This document shows, in pieces, positions 7,389 to 15,764 of a stretch of DNA of 64,000 nucleotides. The stretch comes from Enterococcus haemoperoxidus ATCC BAA-382. Lineage in GTDB: Bacteria > Bacillota > Bacilli > Lactobacillales > Enterococcaceae. The notes under the pieces were generated by a model. That model made no database searches and was not told where the DNA came from. It was given only the letters and a program-made list of their open reading frames with translations. Both the position numbers and the translations under genes were made by a program. The stretch lies in assembly GCF_000407165.1 (NCBI RefSeq), contig NZ_KE136480.1:1172619-1236618 (forward strand), given 5' to 3'. Every line of letters starts with the position of its first letter. Positions within the stretch are counted from its first letter, which is position 1.

Positions 7389-8139
7389 AAGTAAGATGAA
7401 CGCCTTTATCCACGTAAATAATATCGCCGACAATACCAGCAGCGAGTTCGCTCACTAAGAACGCACAGGTATTTCCAACTTCTTCGATCGTAACACCTGC
7501 TTTGTCTGGCGTACGACCTTCTGAAATTTTGATCAATTGATCGTAATCTTTCACGCCAGTCACTGCAAGCGTTTTGATAGCTCCAGCGGAAATTCCATTC
7601 ACACGGATTTTATCAGCTGCAAATTCATAAGCTAAGTATTTTACAGCTGTTTCTAGTGACGCTTTAGCGATTCCCATCATGTTGTAGTTCGGAATGGCTC
7701 TTTCAGAACCAAGATAGGTCATTGTGACAATTCCTGACCCTGGATTTAGCATTGGTTTAGCGTGATGTGCAACAGCTAAAAGTGAGTAGCTGCTGATATC
7801 TTGAGCCAATAAAAAACCTGAACGGCTGATATCACTAACATTTCCATCTAACTCTTCTTTGTTAGCGAAGGCAATAGCGTGCACTAAACCATCGATTTTG
7901 TCATATTTTTCTTGGATCGTTTGGAAAGCTTTAGCAATCGACTCATCAAAGGCAACATCGCATTCAACAAGTAAATCTGTTGGTTCAGCTAATTTTAACA
8001 CTTGTTTTTTCATACGCTCATTTTGGTATGTGTAAATAATATCAGCGCCTTGTTCTTTTAATGCTTTGGCACATCCCCAAGCAATACTTCTTTTGTTTGC
8101 TACGCCCATCACGACGACTTTTTTATTTTTTAGAAACAT
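7387..8139 (-). CDS. fabI: Enoyl-[acyl-carrier-protein] reductase (NADH-type FabI)
   Basis: 250 aa, the usual FabI length. It performs the last reduction in each cycle of type II fatty-acid elongation. Visible features: an N-terminal VVVMGVANKRSIAWG dinucleotide-binding loop (FabI type, GxxxxxSxxxG), and the catalytic region SERAIPNYNMMGIAKASLE, with the Tyr-x6-Lys pair in YNMMGIAK. Near the C-terminus, EGRTPDKAGVTIEEVGN matches the substrate-binding area. It is divergently transcribed from fabO-fabN, the arrangement known in E. faecalis. AAAAGGGGAAAAACC lies just upstream of the start. FabI is the target of triclosan-type inhibitors in this genus. Confidence 0.96.
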   Translation of the reverse strand: MFLKNKKVVVMGVANKRSIAWGCAKALKEQGADIIYTYQNERMKKQVLKLAEPTDLLVECDVAFDESIAKAFQTIQEKYDKIDGLVHAIAFANKEELDGNVSDISRSGFLLAQDISSYSLLAVAHHAKPMLNPGSGIVTMTYLGSERAIPNYNMMGIAKASLETAVKYLAYEFAADKIRVNGISAGAIKTLAVTGVKDYDQLIKISEGRTPDKAGVTIEEVGNTCAFLVSELAAGIVGDIIYVDKGVHLT

Positions 8140-8342
8140 ATGGTTTTTCCCCTTTTAAAATTATTTTTAGTGTGTGAAAAAGGTCTCACATCTTAATAAA
8201 ATCTAAATATCTGATTTTATTTAAGTTGACGGATAAAATTGCAACTGGTATTATCTGTGTTGAGAATGATAAAAAAATTCTCTAACGAATAAGCAACACC
8301 CGTACAGACATTTTATCGGATGTCTGAATTATTAACTAAAAT

Positions 8343-8359
8343 ACTTTGAAAGTCAAACT
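8343..8359 (+). promoter_or_regulatory. FabT-like box 1
   Basis: ACTTTGAAAGTCAAACT is a dyad with TTTGA and TCAAA half-sites three bases apart, close to the FabT consensus (ANTTTGATTATCAAATT-like). It lies about 90 nt before fabO, where a promoter would be expected (TTGAAA within it could be a -35). Confidence 0.55.
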
Positions 8360-8407
8360 ATTTTACTTAAATTTAAACAAAAAAGTGGTGTTTAAGCAAG
8401 TTCTTTT

Positions 8408-8424
8408 TAATTTGATAGTCAAAA
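8408..8424 (+). promoter_or_regulatory. FabT-like box 2
   Basis: TAATTTGATAGTCAAAA is closer to the FabT consensus than box 1 and sits only 18 nt before the fabO start codon, where bound repressor would block elongation. Confidence 0.6.
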
Positions 8425-8442
8425 CAATAGTGGAGGTGCACG

Positions 8443-9681
8443 ATGAAACGAGTTGTAATAACAGGAATGGGAGCAGTGACTCCTTTAGGAAATACTGTGA
8501 AAGAGTATTGGCAAAATCTAGTCAATGGAAAATTAGGAATCGCTAAAATTACTAAATTTGATTCTGAAGATACAGGTGTGGCACTTGCAGGCGAAGTGAA
8601 AGACTTTGACCCAAGTGAAGTTCTTGATCGTAAAGAACAAAAGCGGATGGATTTATTTTCTCAGTATGGGGTAGTCGCTGCGATGGAAGCGTGGAATATG
8701 AGTGGTTTAACGCAAGATACAATCGATCCCAAGCGTTTTGGTGTAATTGTCGGTAGTGGGATCGGCGGTATGACAACGTTACAAGATCAAGTCAGAGTCA
8801 TGGATAAAAAAGGGGCTAAACGAGTAACACCTTTCTTTGTACCAATGGTGATCGCAAACATGGCTTCTGGAAATATTTCAATCAAATTAGGAGCAAAAGG
8901 CCCCTCTCAAACAATCGTGACAGCCTGTGCTTCAGCGACGAATGCTATCGGTGAGGCATTCCGTACAATCAAATACGGTTTAGCTGATATGATGATCACA
9001 GGTGGGACAGAAGCGACGATTTGTGAAATCGGCATTGCTGGTTTTGCCGCTTTGAGTGCGTTGAATACGACAGAAGATCCAACAAGAGCATCGATTCCAT
9101 TTGATAAAGAAAGACATGGTTTTGTAATGGGTGAAGGTGCTGGCATGTTGATGTTAGAAGAATTAGAGCACGCGCAAAAACGCGGTGCAACGATTCTAGG
9201 TGAAATCGTAGGTTACGGTAGTAATTGTGATGCTAGTCATATGACAGCACCGTTGAAAGACGGTAGTGGTGCGGCAGATGCTATCGAATTAGCTTTAGCA
9301 GAAGCGGCAATTGATGCTTCTGCTGTAGGGTATGTCAATGCTCATGGTACGTCAACACCAGCCAACGATGCCGCAGAAACAGCTGCATTGAAACGAGTGT
9401 TTGGCGAACGTGCCTATGATATTCCAGTTTCAAGCACAAAAAGTATGACAGGTCACCTTTTGGGAGCCGCTGGAGGAATTGAAGCAATTGCTTGTGTGAA
9501 AACGTTACAAGAAGGTGTTGCACATCCAACAGTAGGCTATGACGTAGCTGATCCAGAATGTGATTTAGATTATGTAACAGATGGCTCACGCCCCGTACAA
9601 GCAGAATATGCGATCAGCAATTCGTTTGGCTTTGGCGGTCATAATGGCGTTATTTGTATGAAAAAATGGGAGGAAAACTAA
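8443..9681 (+). CDS. fabO: Beta-ketoacyl-ACP synthase II-type (FabO)
   Basis: 412 aa condensing enzyme of the FabF/FabB family. The catalytic Cys162 is in TACASATNA. The two active-site histidines are in NAHGTSTPANDAAE and in GHLLGAAGG. In E. faecalis the homologue beside fabN is FabO, which does the FabB job of elongating the cis-unsaturated intermediate. The pairing here with fabN, separated by 2 nt, supports that assignment over generic FabF. GGAGG lies 8 nt before the ATG. Expression is probably tied to fatty-acid availability through the two FabT-like boxes upstream. Confidence 0.9.
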   Translation: MKRVVITGMGAVTPLGNTVKEYWQNLVNGKLGIAKITKFDSEDTGVALAGEVKDFDPSEVLDRKEQKRMDLFSQYGVVAAMEAWNMSGLTQDTIDPKRFGVIVGSGIGGMTTLQDQVRVMDKKGAKRVTPFFVPMVIANMASGNISIKLGAKGPSQTIVTACASATNAIGEAFRTIKYGLADMMITGGTEATICEIGIAGFAALSALNTTEDPTRASIPFDKERHGFVMGEGAGMLMLEELEHAQKRGATILGEIVGYGSNCDASHMTAPLKDGSGAADAIELALAEAAIDASAVGYVNAHGTSTPANDAAETAALKRVFGERAYDIPVSSTKSMTGHLLGAAGGIEAIACVKTLQEGVAHPTVGYDVADPECDLDYVTDGSRPVQAEYAISNSFGFGGHNGVICMKKWEEN

Positions 9682-9683
9682 CA

Positions 9684-10118
9684 ATGACAAGATTAATGAA
9701 TGCAACAGAAATTATGGAAATGATTCCAAACCGTTACCCAATTTGCTTTATCGACTATGTGGATGAAATCATCACGGACAAAAAAATTATTGCGACAAAA
9801 AACGTAACGATCAACGAAGAATTCTTCCAAGGACATTTCCCTGGAAACCCAACAATGCCAGGTGTTTTGATTATTGAAGCACTAGCACAAGTTGGATCGA
9901 TTTTAATTTTGAAAATGGATCAATTTAAAGGTGAAACAGCTTATATTGGTGGAATTAATAAAGCAAAATTTCGTCAAAAAGTAGTGCCTGGTGATGTGTT
10001 GAAACTACATTTTGAAATCGTGAAAATCAGAGATTATGTAGGAATCGGGAAAGCTACAGCTTTTGTTGAAGATAAAAAAGTTTGTGAATGCGAATTGACA
10101 TTTATTGTAGGTAGATAA
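9684..10118 (+). CDS. fabN: 3-hydroxyacyl-ACP dehydratase/isomerase (FabN)
   Basis: 144 aa hot-dog-fold enzyme of the FabZ family. The active-site His51 is in GHFPGNPTMPG and the catalytic Glu65 in IIEALAQVG. PNRYPICFIDYVDEI is the typical N-terminal segment. Sequence alone reads as FabZ. The tandem position after fabO and opposite fabI is that of E. faecalis FabN, which has both dehydratase and trans-2/cis-3 isomerase activity and so starts unsaturated fatty-acid synthesis. Start at ATG 9684 with GGGAGG 10 nt ahead. A terminator follows. Confidence 0.9.
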   Translation: MTRLMNATEIMEMIPNRYPICFIDYVDEIITDKKIIATKNVTINEEFFQGHFPGNPTMPGVLIIEALAQVGSILILKMDQFKGETAYIGGINKAKFRQKVVPGDVLKLHFEIVKIRDYVGIGKATAFVEDKKVCECELTFIVGR

Positions 10119-10134
10119 TAGAGAGTAAAAGACG

Positions 10135-10171
10135 AAAAGCCGTAAAGGGAAGCCCTTTTCCGGCTTTTTTT
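10135..10171 (+). terminator. Intrinsic terminator after fabN
   Basis: AAAAGCCG pairs with CGGCTTTT, with an inner AAAGGG/CCCTTT stem and a T-tract. Confidence 0.85.
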
Positions 10172-10256
10172 GTTTGATAATGGCTATCAAATTTTGGAGT
10201 CTATTTTTATTATACAGTAGATTTAATCTTAAAAATCGAATTTTTTTTTGCTTAAA

Positions 10257-10286
10257 TTGAGTGACTAAGTAGCTATTATATATGAT
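10257..10286 (+). promoter_or_regulatory. Promoter of the duplicated-domain secreted protein
   Basis: TTGAGT (10257-10262), 18-nt spacer, TATGAT (10281-10286), 25 nt ahead of the start codon. Confidence 0.6.
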
Positions 10287-10311
10287 ACACTATTAAAAAA
10301 GGAGGAATTTT

Positions 10312-11031
10312 ATGAAAAAGAAAACTATTATGGGTGTGTTGTTAAGTACAGTGGTGTTAGTTGTTGGTATTTCCTATTCGGTAAAAAACGCGGTACAGGC
10401 TTCAGATACAACACCAGTGACGAACACAAACGCTGTGATTGATTATTATTATCAAGCTGAGACTGAGAGACCATCATTTAACTTGGAAGGTAGGAAACAA
10501 AGCCTTGCCCCGTTAACTGTCAATCATTATGTAGATCCGGCTTCAAATGATGGTGATTTTTATCTATTTAAGCAGGAGCAATATTTTGATATAGGGAACG
10601 ATTTTGTATTTAACCCTAAGGACCATTACTTAAATTTTGATTTTACTGAATGGGATCCTGATTATTCTCATAATGATTTAGCATCAGATGAACCATTTAG
10701 AATACGCAGAGAATCAAAAAATAGGACGATAAATTATTACTACGTTGCTGAAATAGAGACACCCTCATTTCGTTTAGATGAAAATGATCCGAAACGTAAG
10801 AGTGTGCTCACTCAGTTAACAGTAAATCATTACGTTGATGGTGGTCTTGAACGTGCCTACTTATATATGCAAGAACAATATTTTAATGTAGGAAGTGGGA
10901 TGAAGTTTGATCCTAAAGATCACTACTTAAACTTTGATTTTACCGAATGGAATCCTGAATATTCCCATAATAATCTAAGTTCAGATAAACCATTTTTAAT
11001 TGGCGATCATGCTAAATTAGGTGAGTATTGA
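10312..11031 (+). CDS. Secreted protein of two tandem ~90-residue repeats, unknown family
   Basis: 239 aa with AAAGGAGG 8 nt ahead of the ATG. The N-terminus is a signal peptide: MKKKTIM, a hydrophobic core to about residue 24, and a likely cleavage after VQA (residue 30). The mature part is two copies of one module, about residues 43-132 and 142-232. Each starts with a D/NYYYxAE motif and contains LTVNHYVD, an EQYF segment and DHYLNFDFTEW near the end, followed by SHN and PF-I. There are no cysteines, no LPXTG and no membrane anchor, so it is probably released. It is acidic and rich in Tyr/Phe/Asp. I recognise no family. It has its own promoter and terminator. Confidence 0.75.
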   Translation: MKKKTIMGVLLSTVVLVVGISYSVKNAVQASDTTPVTNTNAVIDYYYQAETERPSFNLEGRKQSLAPLTVNHYVDPASNDGDFYLFKQEQYFDIGNDFVFNPKDHYLNFDFTEWDPDYSHNDLASDEPFRIRRESKNRTINYYYVAEIETPSFRLDENDPKRKSVLTQLTVNHYVDGGLERAYLYMQEQYFNVGSGMKFDPKDHYLNFDFTEWNPEYSHNNLSSDKPFLIGDHAKLGEY

Positions 11032-11072
11032 TCAAAAATAAAAGATAGGTCCGATTATAAAAAGAGTAATCT

Positions 11073-11124
11073 AACTGAGACATTAAATGACGACTAAAGT
11101 GTTATTTATTGTCTCAGTTTTTTT
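11073..11124 (+). terminator. Intrinsic terminator after secreted repeat protein
   Basis: AACTGAGACA (11073-11082) and TGTCTCAGTT pair perfectly around a 27-nt loop and precede seven Ts. Confidence 0.85.
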
Positions 11125-11201
11125 GTGCAATATTGGAGCCATAGAAATTTTATTTCTGTTTTACTTTTAGCAGCGTAAAAATTGAAACACGGCTAAAGTG
11201 A

Positions 11202-12878
11202 CTAATGGTATAACTCATACAATTTTAACGCCAATTGCAGTGCAAAGGTATTTTTTTCTTGATCTAGATCAACTGGCAGTAGCCCTTTGATTTTGTCAAT
11301 TCGATAAAGTAACGTATTTCGATGGATAAACAACCCTCTTGAAGTTGTTGCGATATTCAAATGATGCGCTAAATAAGCCTTTAATGTTGGAGTGAAACTT
11401 GTGTTATTCTCTCGATCATAGGTCAATAGTGTATCTAAATAGTGTGTGTAGAATTTTTTTCCCTGTTCCTTTGAAATCGAATCAACTAAAAAGGAATCAA
11501 AGTAAAAGTCATTAAAAAAATAGATTTTCTCTTCTCTTAAGTCATCCTCAAGCAATTGGATGACTTTTTTTGCTTCATCAAAACTTTGAGATAATTCAAG
11601 GATCGGCAACGTTGAACCAATCGTACAAAATATTTCCCGTTCAGAGTGACCCTGTTGTTCCAAATACATACGGATTCGTTCAGCAGTATCAGAAATTTCA
11701 TTATGAGTTTTTAATGTACTTAATTTTGGATCGGTGCCTAACAGCATAACTAACTGATTTTTACGGCTAAACAAGTGAAGCTGTGGAAACCGGGTGGCTG
11801 TGTAGGTTGTTAGTGATGATAATAAGCTTTTCATTAGTCGATCTTCTGACTGCTTCTTTTTCATCAAAGAATCCGATTCGTGACCGAATGTTTGTATCGA
11901 AAAAATCAAAACTGTATAGTTTAAGCTTGGATCAATCGTTGTATCATAAGCAGCTAAAGCCTCTAGATTTTTGATTTGACCTGTTAATAATTGATCGAAG
12001 AAATCACGACGAATCCGATTTTCCGTCCGTTCAATTTCAAAAATCCGCATTTGCTCTAATGCAAATGCCATCGAACCATTTTCTAAAGCAACATAATCAA
12101 GGTCGGTTAATGGTCGTTCTATTTGATAAACCAAAATGAAGCCGTAATGAATCGTATCAAAGTAAACAGGCATGATCACGCAAGGGTATTCTTGTTCATC
12201 CAATAGAATACCCCGAGTGATCGGCTTTTGAATACGCTCAAAATTTGTTGGTAAATCAGTAAAAATTTGAATAGGGAATGGACATGTATCATCGGACTTT
12301 TTGATAGCCCCTTGGATCAGCGGTTGTTTATAATCACTGACAGCTAATACCGTCCAGTCTGTATCAACTAAGACAACAGGATTATTGACCATTTCTGCTA
12401 ATCCCAAAGCAATTTTGCTCATGCCACCACCATGGAGCGAGATTTCAAAAAATTGTGAATGGATATCTAAAGAAGCTTGGTTCAGCTCATTCATCCGTCC
12501 AGAAATTTCTGCCATGACAGTATTCATTATTTTTGAAAATGCGATCCCATAAGGAATTTCAATAATAGGAAGAGAGAGTTCATCAGCTAAATTCCTCATA
12601 GATTCAGGAATCCCTTTTAAGTAAATATGTGGTTTGATACAAATTGCAGAACAATTGATTTCTTTAAAACGTTGAATAAAGCGTTTTTGGATTTCGGCAT
12701 TTTCACTGAAAAAATACCCAGAAGTAATCAGTAGTTCTCCAGCTGACAACCAGTCTGAAGCGTCAGGATTATCTAAAATATTTACACCGGTGATCTTATT
12801 TTCAAGCCCTTTTGAACCAGCGACAAGTTGAAACGATTTGAAAGGAGCAAGTTGCAGGAAGTTTTTGACTGTTAGCAT
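11202..12878 (-). CDS. PucR-family transcriptional regulator
   Basis: 558 aa. It has the three-part PucR layout. The N-terminal PucR domain (about 1-125) starts MLTVKNFLQLAPFKSFQLVAG and holds WLSAGELLITSGY. A middle GGDEF-like/sensor portion covers about 130-430. The C-terminal HTH_30 (about 495-558) has YLAHHLNIATTSRGLFIHRN followed by TLLYRIDKIKGLL. PucR is the activator of purine catabolism in Bacillus, and family members respond to ureide or purine intermediates. It is divergent from the DUF2877/FdrA/YlbE operon, the obvious candidate target. Effector unknown. Confidence 0.9.
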   Translation of the reverse strand: MLTVKNFLQLAPFKSFQLVAGSKGLENKITGVNILDNPDASDWLSAGELLITSGYFFSENAEIQKRFIQRFKEINCSAICIKPHIYLKGIPESMRNLADELSLPIIEIPYGIAFSKIMNTVMAEISGRMNELNQASLDIHSQFFEISLHGGGMSKIALGLAEMVNNPVVLVDTDWTVLAVSDYKQPLIQGAIKKSDDTCPFPIQIFTDLPTNFERIQKPITRGILLDEQEYPCVIMPVYFDTIHYGFILVYQIERPLTDLDYVALENGSMAFALEQMRIFEIERTENRIRRDFFDQLLTGQIKNLEALAAYDTTIDPSLNYTVLIFSIQTFGHESDSLMKKKQSEDRLMKSLLSSLTTYTATRFPQLHLFSRKNQLVMLLGTDPKLSTLKTHNEISDTAERIRMYLEQQGHSEREIFCTIGSTLPILELSQSFDEAKKVIQLLEDDLREEKIYFFNDFYFDSFLVDSISKEQGKKFYTHYLDTLLTYDRENNTSFTPTLKAYLAHHLNIATTSRGLFIHRNTLLYRIDKIKGLLPVDLDQEKNTFALQLALKLYELYH

Positions 12879-13047
12879 GATACACCATCTTTCTAGTTTG
12901 TGATCTTGTTTTCTTAACTATACGATAATTGGTTAAAGTGTACAACTGAGAAAGAAAATATTCGGCTACTCTATCTGTATATGAAAAGGCTTACTTAGTG
13001 TAAATTGAGTAGTGTAAAGAAGATAAACGATTAAGGAAGTGAATAAG
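12879..13047. promoter_or_regulatory. Divergent pucR-type / DUF2877 control region
   Basis: Contains a direct repeat TAGTGTAAA at 12996-13004 and 13010-13018, 14 bp apart. A related AAGTGTACA lies nearer the regulator at about 12935-12943. These are candidate binding sites for the PucR-type protein. Promoter hexamers are not convincing enough to call. Confidence 0.35.
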
Positions 13048-13938
13048 ATGCGTACGTATCAATCCCTGTCAGGAACTCGAAATTTCATATCTGAGATTCA
13101 AAATCAGTCATGGAAAGGAGCAGTGCATAGTACGTTTAATCGAACAATAAATATAATTTGTGATTCAGGAGAACTGTACACCATAGCGGCAGAGGAATTG
13201 GACAATGCGCCCAATACATTGAGAGTAACTGACTTTTTTTACAATCGGCCTCAAATACGTATAAAAACCCCAGTTTATTCCCAAAAAGGACTATTAATGA
13301 TTGGGGAAACAGCAGCAATTGAGAGTCAAAGTGCGAGTGAGTGGTATTATCCGGAAATTGAATTTCCAAAGAAGTCTGAGTATTCAAGGATCGAAAAACG
13401 ATTAGCCCAACTGAATCAATGGTTAATCCAATTGGAAAATACCGGTGGCTATTTATTAAACAAGACACAAGCAACAACATACGAAAAAACAATACACGTG
13501 ATGCTTTGGCAAGAATCAGAACAATTATTGGTGTACTTGAAGGAGAAGCAGCTGTTTCAAGCGATGAGACAATTAAATCGGGTGATTGGATTAGGTCCGG
13601 GTTTGACTCCTTCAGGTGATGATTTCTTAGTTGGATTAGCACTCATTTTTACCACCGTTAATTATCCGTACCATTCATTCAAACAATGGTTGTTCAATAG
13701 CCGAAATGAGTTGAAAAAACGAACGAATATTATCAGTTTTTCCACATTAGATTGGGCGATCAAAGGGATAGCTAGAGAACGGATCGGTTGTTTCTTGAAG
13801 GAGTTATTTTATGGCGAAAGCGAGGCAGTTTTGAAAGAGAAAATGTTCGCAGTATTGGCAATCGGCTCAACATCTGGTGGTGATATATTGGCAGGCATGT
13901 TGGCAGGAATTAAACTGACGTTGGAAAGTGTAAAGTGA
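13048..13938 (+). CDS. DUF2877 protein, AllH (YlbF)-like oxamate carbamoyltransferase subunit
   Basis: 296 aa from ATG 13048, chosen because AGGAAG is 8 nt ahead (a GTG at 13039 falls inside that SD). The strongest block is IGLGPGLTPSGDDFLVGLAL, the DUF2877 signature with a GxGPGxTPxGDD loop. The C-terminus STSGGDILAGMLAGI is also typical. In E. coli the homologue YlbF works with FdrA and YlbE as AllH, AllF and AllG, which make oxamate carbamoyltransferase at the end of anaerobic allantoin degradation. The next two genes here are exactly those partners, which makes the assignment much safer. It is the first gene of the operon, followed by the duplicated intergenic element. Confidence 0.85.
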   Translation: MRTYQSLSGTRNFISEIQNQSWKGAVHSTFNRTINIICDSGELYTIAAEELDNAPNTLRVTDFFYNRPQIRIKTPVYSQKGLLMIGETAAIESQSASEWYYPEIEFPKKSEYSRIEKRLAQLNQWLIQLENTGGYLLNKTQATTYEKTIHVMLWQESEQLLVYLKEKQLFQAMRQLNRVIGLGPGLTPSGDDFLVGLALIFTTVNYPYHSFKQWLFNSRNELKKRTNIISFSTLDWAIKGIARERIGCFLKELFYGESEAVLKEKMFAVLAIGSTSGGDILAGMLAGIKLTLESVK

Positions 13939-13955
13939 ACTGTTTTTATTGAATG

Positions 13956-14076
13956 TTATCTAGCAATGCAGGCTAGTCTCTCGGAAAAAAGATAACTAAT
14001 AAATGAGGCAAAAAACACCTCAGTTATTAGTTCCTATTTTTCATTCGAGACTAAACGAGCCCGCTATGCTTTTAGT
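13956..14076 (+). repeat. 121-bp intergenic element, copy 1 of tandem pair
   Basis: Begins TTATCTAGCAATGCAGGCT and ends at GAGCCCGCTATGCTTTTAG. Inside is a strong stem-loop: AACTAATAA/TTATTAGTT outside, TGAGG/CCTCA inside. The ends are imperfect inverted repeats of each other (AGCAATGCAGGCT-AGTCT against the complement of AGACTAAACGAGCCCGCTATGCT), like a small REP/MITE-type element. Confidence 0.8.
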
Positions 14077-14197
14077 TTATCTAGCAATGCAGGCTAGTCT
14101 TCCGGAAAAAAGATAACTAATAAGTGAGGCAAAAAACACTTCAGTTATTAGTTCCTATTTTTCATTCGAGACTAAACGAGCCCGCTATGTTTTTATA
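14077..14197 (+). repeat. 121-bp intergenic element, copy 2 of tandem pair
   Basis: Direct repeat of the preceding 121 bp with only a handful of differences. One changes CCTCA to CTTCA in the inner stem, keeping pairing as G-U. The right end abuts the AAGGAGGA SD of the FdrA gene. The A/T-rich run after the hairpin could act as a weak terminator. Confidence 0.8.
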
Positions 14198-14213
14198 TTA
14201 AGGAGGAACGCAA

Positions 14214-15764
14214 ATGGCAATCAGTATTAAAATTCAACCCAATACGTATATTGACTCTGTCTCTTTGATGGCATTATCAACAAAAGCTAATCAGTTAGCT
14301 GGAGTCGATCAAGCAATCATTGCGATGGCAACCGAAATGAATAAAGAAGTGATGAAAAATGTTGGTTTATTTACAGATGAAATTGCTCAAGCTCAAACGA
14401 GTGATTTAATTATCGCTTTAGAGGCTAAAGACGAACAGGAATCAGCTGACTTGATTCAAAAAATCGAAACGTTGATGACTGAAAAAAAAGAAAAGACTGC
14501 CAATCAAACGACCGAAAGCTTTACTACGATTGAAACGGCGAAAAAGGCTATTCCAGAAGCGAATATAGCCGTAATTTCCGTCAACGGTCAGTATGCTGCT
14601 CGTGAAGCAAGAAAAGCGTTGAACAATGATCTACATGTGATGATGTTTAGCGACAACGTGAGTGTAGAGGAAGAAATCGAATTAAAAGATCTAGCACATG
14701 AAAAAGGTTTATTAATGATGGGTCCGGATTGTGGAACGGCAATTATCAACAACGTTGGCTTATGTTTTGCGAACAATGTCCGAAAAGGGAGCATAGGGAT
14801 TGTTGGAGCTTCTGGCACAGGAAGTCAAGAAATCAGTGTTCGAATCCATGAATTTGGTGAAGGGATTTCTCAATTGATTGGGATTGGTGGACGAGACCTC
14901 AGTGAAGCGGTTGGTGGAAAAATGATGTTGGATGCGATTGATGCAATGGATGCAGATGAAGATACAAAAGTGATCGTGCTGATTTCTAAACCGCCAGCAA
15001 AAGTGGTGGAAGAAAAAATCCTTGCTAGAGCTAGAATAGCGGATAAACCTGTTGTTATTTGGTTTATTGGTAGTGAAACACGAGAAAATGAAGAAGGTAT
15101 TTACTTTGAAAAAATGTCTAAATCCGCAGCTTTAAGAGCTGTTACTTTAGCAGGAATCGATCAAAATAGTTTGGATGTTCATCCGTTGAATTTACCTTTG
15201 ATCGAGGAAGTTCGAGGGAAATTGAATTCAGAACAAAAATACATTCGTGGGTTATTCACAGGGGGAACGCTCTGTGATGAAGCGATGTTTACTGCAAAAG
15301 AACGTTTTTCTGATGTATATAGCAATATCGCAACGGATCAAGAATATCTTTTGCACTTTGGTGATAGGAGTAAAGCACACACATTTATTGATTTTGGTGC
15401 AGATGAATTTACCAATGGCAAACCCCACCCAATGATTGATCCATCTAATCGAATTGCTCGTTTTACAGAAGAAGCAGCTGATCCTACAGTTGGTGTGATT
15501 CTAATGGATTTTGTACTAGGATATGGTGCTCATTCAGATCCGGTCGGTGTGATGATTCCGGCAATGAAAGCAGCGAAAGAACAAGCGGCAGCAAAAGGGA
15601 GACATTTAGAAATCATCGGCTATGTCTTAGGGACAGATTCCGATAAACAAAACATCAATGAACAAGTCGAAAAATTGACTTCAATTGGTGCAACATATGC
15701 CAGTAGCAGTCAAAATGCTGGCTTACTAGCAAGAGAATTTGTTGTGAAAGGAGCAGAAAAATGA
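14214..15764 (+). CDS. fdrA: FdrA-family protein (AllF-like, oxamate carbamoyltransferase subunit)
   Basis: 516 aa, the usual FdrA length. FdrA proteins resemble the alpha subunit of succinyl-CoA synthetase. Here the N-terminal part has VISVNGQYAAREARKAL, the middle GPDCGTAI and GIVGASGTGSQEISVRI (Rossmann-type ligase loop), then GIGGRDLSEAVGG. The C-terminal ligase half has LFTGGTLCDEAM, HPMIDPSNRIARF and DFVLGYGAHSDPVG. In E. coli FdrA is AllF, one of three subunits that convert oxalurate and phosphate to oxamate and carbamoyl phosphate. A good SD precedes ATG 14214. It overlaps the next gene by 4 nt. Confidence 0.9.
   Translation: MAISIKIQPNTYIDSVSLMALSTKANQLAGVDQAIIAMATEMNKEVMKNVGLFTDEIAQAQTSDLIIALEAKDEQESADLIQKIETLMTEKKEKTANQTTESFTTIETAKKAIPEANIAVISVNGQYAAREARKALNNDLHVMMFSDNVSVEEEIELKDLAHEKGLLMMGPDCGTAIINNVGLCFANNVRKGSIGIVGASGTGSQEISVRIHEFGEGISQLIGIGGRDLSEAVGGKMMLDAIDAMDADEDTKVIVLISKPPAKVVEEKILARARIADKPVVIWFIGSETRENEEGIYFEKMSKSAALRAVTLAGIDQNSLDVHPLNLPLIEEVRGKLNSEQKYIRGLFTGGTLCDEAMFTAKERFSDVYSNIATDQEYLLHFGDRSKAHTFIDFGADEFTNGKPHPMIDPSNRIARFTEEAADPTVGVILMDFVLGYGAHSDPVGVMIPAMKAAKEQAAAKGRHLEIIGYVLGTDSDKQNINEQVEKLTSIGATYASSSQNAGLLAREFVVKGAEK

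Larger units (their letters stand above)
8140..8442. promoter_or_regulatory. Divergent fabI / fabO control region
   Basis: This 303-bp non-coding region holds the promoters of both directions. The only clear protein-binding signals I see are two FabT-like palindromes on the fabO side, annotated separately. A 66-aa frame from 8346 is not credible as a gene because it runs through these operators and into fabO out of frame. Confidence 0.6.

Noticed and set aside
8346..8546. 66-codon ORF between fabI and fabO
   Set aside because: It overlaps both FabT-like boxes and fabO out of frame, with no family resemblance.
13136..13642. 168-codon minus-strand ORF
   Set aside because: It is antisense to the DUF2877 gene, which carries the conserved GPGLTPSGDD block; the antisense peptide shows no domain.
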